Shown: positions 53,998-61,804 of the stretch, in pieces | Layout: every line of letters starts with the position of its first letter | Position numbering within the stretch: the first letter of the stretch is position 1 | From: Planctomycetaceae bacterium | GTDB lineage: Bacteria; Planctomycetota; Planctomycetia; Pirellulales; Pirellulaceae | Assembly: GCA_020638995.1 (NCBI GenBank) | Contig: JACKHM010000001.1 | Span: forward strand, 2,046,001-2,110,000 | Reading direction: 5' to 3' | DNA length: 64,000 bases | The notes under the pieces: model-generated | Told to the model about the DNA's origin: nothing | What the model saw: the letters and a program-made list of their open reading frames with translations, nothing else | Database searches by the model: none | Translations under genes and position numbers: made by a program

Positions 53998-56900
53998 ATG
54001 CAGTTGCCCGGCTGGTCGCGAAATTTGTTGGAGCGTCGTCGACGCAGGCGTGAAAAGGCCGCGCGACGCGAGCTCTTCGCGCCTGTGCGTCTTTCGATTC
54101 GCAAGCTGGAAGAGCGCCGAGTGCTCGATGTGTCCGCCGCGTTCATGACCGGGTCCGGCGTCTTAGAGATCGACGTAACGAATTCCAGTGACGTTGCAAC
54201 CTTGCAGGACTCCGGAGGCCAAGTGTCCATCCGCGATTCCGGCAATGCGAATATCGACATCGATGTTGACGGTGGAGGTCCGATGGCGGTTGCCTGGAGC
54301 GACGTCAAGGAAGTCATTGTCCTCGGCGACCCTGCAACCGATCAAAGCGTCGTGTTTGACACACAACTCTCGCTAACGGGGCGGCTCGAAGTTGACAGCG
54401 AAATTGAAACAACTGTGTTGACGGATTCGGTGAATGCGGGAGCTAGTATCTCGTTCGGCAGCAATGTCGTACTCGAAAATGACGTCATACTCGTCGGCAC
54501 CGATGTGATCTTTGGCGGTACTCTCGACAGTCAACCGAACGCAACCCGCAGGCTGACGATCAATGCGGGACCAGGATCAGTGTCGTTTAATGGAAGTATC
54601 GGCGCGAACGTCCCGTTACAAGGACTGGATATACAACGCGCGGACAACGGTGTGACATTCGGGGACCTTTCCGCGGTTCACGTCGTCAGCTCTACAGATA
54701 CCATCGTGATCGGTTCAAGCAGTGCGATCGGCGGCACTGGGATCGTCTTCAATGGTGGAAACAACGCGGCGCTGCAGATCTTTACTACGAACGATGACGT
54801 CACCGTGAACGGAGCGACGGAGTTGCGAAGCGCTGTGTCGATTCATACGGGAAGCAAGAGTGGCGATGTCACCTTTACGAGTGCCTCGCCAATTGACAGC
54901 GAGGCGGGCGAAGCAAATGCTCTTGCGATCGACGCTGGCGAGGGCTCCGTGTTCTTCAACCGCAACGTCGGTGACAACAATCCGATTGGCCAATTGGTGG
55001 TCACACGCGCTTTGGGAGGCGTCACCATCGGCGATGCGGCTCCTGTGACACAAGTCCACGCGTCCAATGGAATCGACATCGGTGCGGGAACTAGCGCGAT
55101 CGCCGGATCGGGGATCGTTCTAAATGGCGGAACCAGCGCACTCACTTTGCTAACCGACGCCGCGGATATTCGCCTCAATGGGACGACGACCTTGGCGTCT
55201 GATGTTTTGTTGGCGACAGGAACGGGTACAGGCAACGTCACACTGACAAACGATACTCCAGTCGACAGCATCGCGAACGAATTCAATGATCTGGTGTTTG
55301 ATGTGGGGGCCGGCAGTGTCTTCATCAACGAAGACTTAGGACGAACCAATCGCCTGGGCGCACTCACCGTCTTGACCTCGGGTGGCGGCGTTGTGTTCGG
55401 TGAGGCGACGACCGAAGTACCGGGTGCAGGATCGACGGGACCCGTTCAAGTCATCAGCACTGATCGTTCGATCGATATCGGTGTCGGCTCCAGCGTCATA
55501 GGAGGCACGGGGATTGTGTTTCGCGGCACTCCCATCGCTGGCGTGATGGTCACAACGACGGGCGACAACATTCGCCTCAACGGAGCCACCACACTCGAAA
55601 CCAGTGTAATGTTCGAGACCGGCCCGGGTGCCGGAGGCCTGGAGTTCACGAACAACTCGCCGGTCGACGGCGCCAGCGGCATGACCAGCAACCTGACCGC
55701 CGATCTTGGCACGGGGGCATTGCTTTTCAATGCCGACATTGGAAGCAAGACACCGATCGGTAAATTGACAGTCGTCTCGGCCAAAGCCGGTGTAACATTT
55801 GGTGAGTCGAACCCTGTCAATTTGGTGCGCACCAATCAGCCGATCGATATTGGCGTTGGATCAAATGTTATCGCAGGCACAGGAATCACGTTAAACGGCG
55901 GCAGTAACGAACTGGTCTTTGCCACGTCAAACGACCAAGTTCGACTGAACGGGGCTATTCATGCTCAGAGCGACTTTGCGATCGATACAGGAGATGGGCT
56001 TGGTGATATCACACTCACTAGTAGCGCAACCATCGACAGTCACGATGGTCCGGGGAGCGTAACGACGGCCGAACGAAACTCCGTCAGGCTCGACGCGGGC
56101 AGCGGCGCGATCTCCTTAAATGCGAATCTCGGCAGCCAGCAACAACTTGGGATGTTCACGATCGAACGAGCGAGCGGTGGAGTCTCTGTGGGCGGAGCGG
56201 ATACGAGCGCTATCGGCGGCCTTGGCCCAGTAACGCAGGTCGCGACGTCCGGCCCGATCAACTTCGGGTCCGTGGCCCCAATTACCGGTGGAATCGTGTT
56301 CAACGGCGGCAGCAGTTTATTGGCGATCAGCACCTCGGCAGCAAACATCGACCTCAACGGGCCCGTCGAATTGCGGTCGAACCTGTCGATTGATACTGAT
56401 GTTGGCGGAGGCGATCTAACCCTGTCATCGATCGCAACACTTGACAGCCAAGCGGGTGAAGCCAACGATCTCTCGGTCACTCTGGGAACGGGCAACGCAG
56501 TTTTTGGCACCTCGATCGGCGCGATTAACCCGCTGGACGAGCTCCGCATTGTTTCGGCGGAGGATGTCACTGCGCAGTCGGAAATTCATGCCGCTCGCCT
56601 CGTGCAGCAGTCTGGTTCCGGCGCGACAACTTTCGCCGGCGATATCGAAACGACGGATGCAACACTTACCGGGATCGACCTCGTTGGCAACAATTTTGTC
56701 TTCGATGCTTCCGTTACAACAACCGGGAACGGCATTGTCACCATCATGCACTCCGGGCTGCTCGATATTAATGCGGCGACCGACATGCGACTGGACGGCA
56801 GTTTCACGGAAAGCGGTTCGGGGACTGTCGAACTTGCTGGGAACATCGTCACCAGCGGTGATATGATTCGTTTCGGCAGCCCAGTGACGCTTACCGATGG

Positions 56901-59900
56901 TATTTCGGCTGGGGTAGTGCTCGATACCACAGCAGCAGCACACGTCGCTGGCGCTGCAATCGTGTTCGACCGCACGGTCAATGCTCAGAGCGTTGGAGTT
57001 GAATCCCTCGCTGTCAACGCAGGGTCGGCAGGCAATGTCACTTTCAATGATGCGATAGGTGGGGTCAGTCGCGTCGGAGAAGTGCGGATTGTTGAAGCAA
57101 ATGATGTTTTAGTGGCCGGTCCCATCACGACTTCCAATCTCGCCCAGGAAGTCGGTCGCGGGACAACGACCTTCGGCGGCAGTGTGAACGCCAACAGTTC
57201 CGTTGCCAAAGCGATTGATGTCAACGCCGCGAACATCTCTTTCACGGATGCGGTTACCACCGCGGGGGACGGTCGCGTCGAACTGACGGTAACTGGCGTT
57301 CTCGACATCGGCGCTGCGGCGAACATGAATTTGAGTGGTTCGTTCACCCAGGACGGCGGCGGCAATGTTTTGACATCTGCGGACATTGTGACCAGTGACG
57401 ATGACGTCACCTTTACGAATAAGGTCGTCGTTCGTGAGTCGGTTCGCTTTGATACCGGAGCAGGTGCTGGCGACTTGATGTTCCTCGATACGCTGAACGG
57501 CACCAACGATTGCCTCGAGGACGTCACGCTCGCAACGGGCACCGGAAACGCTATCTTCCAGGCTGCCGTAGGAGACGTTGTCGGTCTCGGCCACCTACTT
57601 GTGGAAGTTGCTGACGATGTGCAATTCGACTCGAGTCTGATCGCCGGTTCGTTCATGCAAGTCGCTGGCAGTGGCGAGACTCGCTTCGGTGGTGCGGTGA
57701 CAATTAAGAAGGCTGCTGGAGTCGATTTGACTACCGCATCGGTTAGCATTGATAGTGCGTTTGACACTTCTACCGCCCCCGGCCCCATCGCCATCACGGC
57801 GTCGGACGATATCACCGTTAGTGGTACCGTAACATCTGGTAACGCGGCCATCGATTTGACCGCCAACGACGATGTGCTGTTGGGCGGAAACTCGTCCATT
57901 ACGACGACTGGAGGAGCGGTGACTTTGCTCGCCGATGCTGATGCTTCGGTGAATGGTGCTGGCGGTGCGGTGCTGATGACGGATGGCGCGGTCATCGATG
58001 GTGGCAGTGGCATCATCGATATTGGTGCCGACGAGAATATCCAACTAGGGCGGCTCGTCTCAACGACGCTGGTTCGATTGACCTCGACCAGTGGCGGGAT
58101 CATCGACGGGGGCAATACAGGTGGAGCAGATATTGTGTCCGACCAACTTGCCCTGCGCTCCGTCACGGGTGTTGGGACCACCAATCCGATTGACACTTCC
58201 GTCAATACGATTGCCGCCGAGAATAAGCGCGAGGGTGGCGTGCGAGTCGAAAACACGAACGGCGGCACACTGACGGTCGGTATCGTTGATGGGCTAACGG
58301 GCATTAAAAACGGGCCCGTCGGAGCACCTGAGAAACTTGCCGGGGAAGTCGAAGTCATTCACATTGGCGCGATTGATGTGAAGGCTGCAATCCTGAATGA
58401 CGGCGGTAGCCATACCACGGTGCGAGCAGAGTTGGCGGGGGACTTGACGATTGACGCACCTATCCAAAACCAAGGCGGTAACGGGTGGATCTTTCTCTTC
58501 TCGGGTGAGGATTTGGTGATCAATAACAGCCTGCCCGAACCACAGGCTGAGATCTCGGTCGAGAACGAGGGAGCCATTCGCGGCGAAGCAATCGGCAAGG
58601 TGGTCATCGACAACTCCGAGACGGACTATGTTATCGTTCGCACGCACTCGGAGCGATTTCCCGTAACCGGATCACTCCCCACGCTGTCGGCGAAATTCCT
58701 CGATCCAGCTCGATACCCACCGGCAACAGACACGGCGTTCTACCAAGAGCTGGAAGCCGAGTTGCAAGCCATTCGTAATTCTGTGTCGGGACAGGCGACC
58801 AATTTCGCCCCGCTATTCGACATTGAACCGGTCGATCAAGGTGGTTCCGACGTTGACTCCAATGGTCGTGGCATCGTAAAAGTCACGATTGGCGATGGCT
58901 TTCATCTCGAGACGAATTGGCACTTCACGATCGATTGGGGCGACGGGACGATTGAGAGCTATTCCATTCCTGGTAATCCACAAGCGAGCTTGCCCTTCTT
59001 GACGGCTACGGGTGGGAACACCAACATCACACCCGATCTAACGAACACCGCTCGCATCGATAGCGGTGTCGGTGGCACGCCCGGTGTCTACTATGTACAC
59101 CACAGATACTTGAGCCCGCCCGATCCGAACGATCCCTCGAAGCCGACGCCAATCTTTGCCACGCTTCGGTATGACGCCCGGGAAGAAGGCGAGCAGGCAT
59201 TAGACCTCGGGCGGCCCACCGATGGATCGAGCATCTTTAACGGAATTCGCTTCTTCCAGAATGGCACAGAACCCGTTCAAGCAACCGACGCGGACGAATT
59301 GACGAATCCTGGTGAAGGCTCATTCTTTTTCATCAAGATTGTAGAAAGTGTGATTGTCCCGGTTGAATCGCGTCAAGTTACAACCGTTTTTGTGCCAGCA
59401 GCTACGAATGCCGCAACGACGACGACAGGGCATTCATTTGAATTCGTCGTTGCCTCGTTTGAGGCAGAGGTGTTTGAAGACTATCGGCTGTTCATGCGAG
59501 TTGTCGATGATGTGGCGGCTCACGCACAACGCGAGTTGCCTGTCGGACCGTCATCGACTGCGGGCGAGAGCGAAGAAGAGTATGCGCTTCCCCTTGAATT
59601 GCTCAACGACCCGTTAAGTATTTTTCGCGAACGAAAATTCCCCAACGGACATTATCGCGTCTACCTGGAGGAAATTCGCACCGGGCGGGTGCGTTTGATC
59701 TTGGATGTTCACATCTATGAAGGTCGCGTCGTTCCCGAGAACTTCCGGGACGGTGCGGTTGAACGCCAGCCAGGTAGCGACGACGGTGCGCAGTCGCAAC
59801 CGGACTCTGCTTCGTCAACAGCGATGACTGATGCAACAACAGAACCTTCGCAGTCGACGGTGGAACAATCTAACCTGCAAGCAAATCCAGAGCCCCTGCC

Positions 59901-60051
59901 GGTGGAGAATGCGATACCGACTCGAAGATCTGATTTGTTATTGCCAATCGCGGCAACAGCATTGCCCTGGCAGACACGGGTACGCAAGGCCCTGCAGTCA
60001 GAGTCCCGCCCCATCACCCGCACTTCACTCCGACTGCGGCACCATCGTTGA
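53998..60051 (+). CDS. Giant exported repeat protein (2017 residues), LEERR-type N-terminus
   Basis: A large surface-type protein. The start has a very basic stretch (ERRRRRREKAARR) and then LSIRKLEERRVLDVSAAF (residues 32-49), akin to the LEPR-XLL-like N-terminal signature of exported planctomycete giants. From about residue 227 come at least five long repeats (starting near 227, 353, 485, 610 and 748; period 125-138), each with GIVFNGG-like, IRLNGATTL-like and GSVFFN-like strands, as in beta-helix adhesins; weaker copies continue to about residue 1450. A PKD-like DWGDGTIESY lies near residue 1646. The C-terminus is Ser/Thr/Gln-rich and ends with a basic tail. Likely structural or adhesive; no catalytic motif. 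Its last 27 nt overlap the convergent LOG gene. Confidence 0.88.
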   Translation: MQLPGWSRNLLERRRRRREKAARRELFAPVRLSIRKLEERRVLDVSAAFMTGSGVLEIDVTNSSDVATLQDSGGQVSIRDSGNANIDIDVDGGGPMAVAWSDVKEVIVLGDPATDQSVVFDTQLSLTGRLEVDSEIETTVLTDSVNAGASISFGSNVVLENDVILVGTDVIFGGTLDSQPNATRRLTINAGPGSVSFNGSIGANVPLQGLDIQRADNGVTFGDLSAVHVVSSTDTIVIGSSSAIGGTGIVFNGGNNAALQIFTTNDDVTVNGATELRSAVSIHTGSKSGDVTFTSASPIDSEAGEANALAIDAGEGSVFFNRNVGDNNPIGQLVVTRALGGVTIGDAAPVTQVHASNGIDIGAGTSAIAGSGIVLNGGTSALTLLTDAADIRLNGTTTLASDVLLATGTGTGNVTLTNDTPVDSIANEFNDLVFDVGAGSVFINEDLGRTNRLGALTVLTSGGGVVFGEATTEVPGAGSTGPVQVISTDRSIDIGVGSSVIGGTGIVFRGTPIAGVMVTTTGDNIRLNGATTLETSVMFETGPGAGGLEFTNNSPVDGASGMTSNLTADLGTGALLFNADIGSKTPIGKLTVVSAKAGVTFGESNPVNLVRTNQPIDIGVGSNVIAGTGITLNGGSNELVFATSNDQVRLNGAIHAQSDFAIDTGDGLGDITLTSSATIDSHDGPGSVTTAERNSVRLDAGSGAISLNANLGSQQQLGMFTIERASGGVSVGGADTSAIGGLGPVTQVATSGPINFGSVAPITGGIVFNGGSSLLAISTSAANIDLNGPVELRSNLSIDTDVGGGDLTLSSIATLDSQAGEANDLSVTLGTGNAVFGTSIGAINPLDELRIVSAEDVTAQSEIHAARLVQQSGSGATTFAGDIETTDATLTGIDLVGNNFVFDASVTTTGNGIVTIMHSGLLDINAATDMRLDGSFTESGSGTVELAGNIVTSGDMIRFGSPVTLTDGISAGVVLDTTAAAHVAGAAIVFDRTVNAQSVGVESLAVNAGSAGNVTFNDAIGGVSRVGEVRIVEANDVLVAGPITTSNLAQEVGRGTTTFGGSVNANSSVAKAIDVNAANISFTDAVTTAGDGRVELTVTGVLDIGAAANMNLSGSFTQDGGGNVLTSADIVTSDDDVTFTNKVVVRESVRFDTGAGAGDLMFLDTLNGTNDCLEDVTLATGTGNAIFQAAVGDVVGLGHLLVEVADDVQFDSSLIAGSFMQVAGSGETRFGGAVTIKKAAGVDLTTASVSIDSAFDTSTAPGPIAITASDDITVSGTVTSGNAAIDLTANDDVLLGGNSSITTTGGAVTLLADADASVNGAGGAVLMTDGAVIDGGSGIIDIGADENIQLGRLVSTTLVRLTSTSGGIIDGGNTGGADIVSDQLALRSVTGVGTTNPIDTSVNTIAAENKREGGVRVENTNGGTLTVGIVDGLTGIKNGPVGAPEKLAGEVEVIHIGAIDVKAAILNDGGSHTTVRAELAGDLTIDAPIQNQGGNGWIFLFSGEDLVINNSLPEPQAEISVENEGAIRGEAIGKVVIDNSETDYVIVRTHSERFPVTGSLPTLSAKFLDPARYPPATDTAFYQELEAELQAIRNSVSGQATNFAPLFDIEPVDQGGSDVDSNGRGIVKVTIGDGFHLETNWHFTIDWGDGTIESYSIPGNPQASLPFLTATGGNTNITPDLTNTARIDSGVGGTPGVYYVHHRYLSPPDPNDPSKPTPIFATLRYDAREEGEQALDLGRPTDGSSIFNGIRFFQNGTEPVQATDADELTNPGEGSFFFIKIVESVIVPVESRQVTTVFVPAATNAATTTTGHSFEFVVASFEAEVFEDYRLFMRVVDDVAAHAQRELPVGPSSTAGESEEEYALPLELLNDPLSIFRERKFPNGHYRVYLEEIRTGRVRLILDVHIYEGRVVPENFRDGAVERQPGSDDGAQSQPDSASSTAMTDATTEPSQSTVEQSNLQANPEPLPVENAIPTRRSDLLLPIAATALPWQTRVRKALQSESRPITRTSLRLRHHR

Positions 60052-61065
60052 ATTGAGCTTGTCGATCAACTGTCTCAATCGTCCCAAGTTTCTGCGATTG
60101 AACTGAAACACTAAACGCGGTTTTTCGGCGAGTTCAGGTTCATCACGTTCAGCCCGCAATGCCTTCGATTGTCGAAAGGCGCCTTTTGTAACAATGCTCG
60201 CGAATTGAGTGTTGATTTCCTCAAGTTGATCGTCGGAGAGCGCTTCGTTAAGTCGCAGCACTAGCTCTTCACGGACATATCTCATGCTGTGGTACCGCTG
60301 GTAAAAGCGAAGAACTTCGGCGACTGCCGCCTCACATGAGTCGGTGACTTTGTACAGGTGAAGGTCTTCCGCAGAGATCATGCCTCCTTGCAACAGCTGC
60401 TCGTCAATAAACCTGTCGAGAGCGTTCCAGTAGGTGCCTCCCGGAGCATCCAAAAACACAACCGGCACCATGTCATGTTTTCCGGTTTGGAGCAGGGTCA
60501 GTACCTCCATTGCTTCATCGATTGTCCCAAAGCCACCGGGAAGGCAGACAACCGCATCACATTCTTTGACGAACATGAGCTTTCGGGTGAAGAAGTATTT
60601 CATATGTACCAACTTGTGATCTCCGTCGATCACCGCGTTAGCTGATTGCTCGAAGGGCAACATGATATTCAGGCCCATCGAGTGTTCTCGCCCGGCACCT
60701 TCGTGCCCGGCTCCCATGATCCCGTCACCAGCACCTGTAATCACCATCCAATCCTGTTCGGCCAAGGCGCGACCTAGCCTCACTGCCTGTTGATAGGCTG
60801 GCGCGTCGGGCTTTGTTCTTGCCGAGCCGAAGATCGTTACTTTTCGCCGGTGACGATAGGGCGCGAATATCTTGAAGGCATAACGTAGTTCGCGAAGCGT
60901 GCGGCTCAAAATCTTCAGATCGCCGCGTGTGGACCCGTCCTCCAATAGCTTGTCAGCGTACTCCTTGATAGAGCCGATCAAATCCGCTGTCCGTACCTTA
61001 CGGGAATTGACCAGACTCCTCTCTGCATCGGCTTCGTGCGAAGACCTCTTATCGCTGTCACTCAT
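60025..61065 (-). CDS. LOG family protein (TIGR00730-type)
   Basis: A 346-residue protein with a central LOG/lysine decarboxylase-like Rossmann domain. It has KVTIFGSARTKPDAPAY, WMVITGAGDGIMGAGHEGAG and the signature VCLPGGFGTIDEAMEVLTLL, in which PGGxGTxxE binds the nucleotide 5'-phosphate. LOG proteins hydrolyse nucleoside 5'-monophosphates to base and ribose phosphate; some make cytokinins. This one is longer than the usual 190 residues, with about 75 residues before and 100 after the core. Start ATG 61065. Confidence 0.9.
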   Translation of the reverse strand: MSDSDKRSSHEADAERSLVNSRKVRTADLIGSIKEYADKLLEDGSTRGDLKILSRTLRELRYAFKIFAPYRHRRKVTIFGSARTKPDAPAYQQAVRLGRALAEQDWMVITGAGDGIMGAGHEGAGREHSMGLNIMLPFEQSANAVIDGDHKLVHMKYFFTRKLMFVKECDAVVCLPGGFGTIDEAMEVLTLLQTGKHDMVPVVFLDAPGGTYWNALDRFIDEQLLQGGMISAEDLHLYKVTDSCEAAVAEVLRFYQRYHSMRYVREELVLRLNEALSDDQLEEINTQFASIVTKGAFRQSKALRAERDEPELAEKPRLVFQFNRRNLGRLRQLIDKLNSTMVPQSE

Positions 61066-61177
61066 TTCTGTTTCTCACATTTCCGAACCGACCCTGGTCT
61101 AGCGATACTCATGAATTCTGCGGCGCAGGTGTCTAAATAATACTTCGGCTATGCTACAGCCTTACGGCGTCCGCGCA

Positions 61178-61203
61178 TAAAAAAACCCGGCGGCAACCGG
61201 GTG
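61178..61203 (-). terminator. Rho-independent terminator
   Basis: Read on the minus strand, ACCCGG-TTGCCG-CCGGGT (61202-61185) forms a 6-bp GC-rich stem with a 6-nt loop, directly followed by a T-run (61185-61179 as A on the plus strand). It lies just past the stop of the 81-residue protein gene. Confidence 0.85.
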
Positions 61204-61225
61204 GGTAGAGTCTTGATAGCACTGC

Positions 61226-61471
61226 CTACGCCGAAGGGCGGCGATAGTGTTGATATGCCAGTAATACTTCGTATAAGTCCGTGGAAATTGTAATCTCATC
61301 ATCAGCGAAGTCTCGCAACCAAGTCCTTTCGCTACGGACAGCGTCGGCCAGTAGCGGAAAGACCTCGCTTAAAGGCACCGTCACGTTCTCACGTGCTGGT
61401 GAGGCAGCCTCTAATGTTTGCGTCGCTTCGTCAGTTGGACCGTAGTAGATCCGCAACCGTGGTTGACCCAT
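61226..61471 (-). CDS. Small protein, unknown function
   Basis: An 81-residue cytoplasmic protein starting at ATG 61471, which has AGGAAGG about 8 nt upstream; an upstream GTG at 61492 is in frame but the Shine-Dalgarno favours 61471. It is acidic (PRLRIYYGPTDEATQTLEAA; FADDEITISTDLYEVLLAYQ) with no motif I recognise. Short transcript ending at the hairpin at 61178-61203. Confidence 0.7.
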   Translation of the reverse strand: MGQPRLRIYYGPTDEATQTLEAASPARENVTVPLSEVFPLLADAVRSERTWLRDFADDEITISTDLYEVLLAYQHYRRPSA

Positions 61472-61804
61472 GCGAATTGACCTTCCTGTCACAAATTTGT
61501 TCGGGGGGGACGTCCGTGACTAAGAGCTTACGGCGCAAGTACACCGTCGCTGCTCGTGCCTGTTTATCGGCGTACCGGCTATAGCGGTTTAACCTATTTC
61601 TCCGAGAATGTTGGATTTCTTTTTCGTGAGCGTTCTGGTGATAAGTCGCAGCGTGCGGACCATGCCGCTCGCAACCGTTCGACGCCGTCTACGAGCGCCG
61701 CTGATCCTTGACAACACAGTGCAGAAGCGCTAGATTGCCGAGCTGTTAACCGCAAGCGAGATCGAACTTTGCGTCGAGCGGACTGGGTGTCCGCCACTTC
61801 CTTT
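61472..61804. other. Intergenic region upstream of tex
   Basis: About 333 bp between divergent genes. Apart from the promoter at 61708-61736 (separate entry) and a short G-run at 61502-61509, I see no RNA gene or coding signal. Confidence 0.5.
61708..61736 (+). promoter_or_regulatory. sigma70-type promoter for tex
   Basis: TTGACA at 61708-61713 is a perfect -35 box, followed by a 17-bp spacer and TAGATT at 61731-61736 (4/6 match to -10). The ATG of tex is 68 nt downstream of the -10. Good consensus and spacing, but planctomycete promoter rules are not well known. Confidence 0.55.

Noticed and set aside
56985..58358. 457-codon open frame on the minus strand inside the giant repeat protein
   Set aside because: It is the antisense reading of a biased Thr/Ser/Gly repeat region and gives a Pro/Ser/Thr-only peptide with no fold signature. 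The plus-strand frame is clearly coding.
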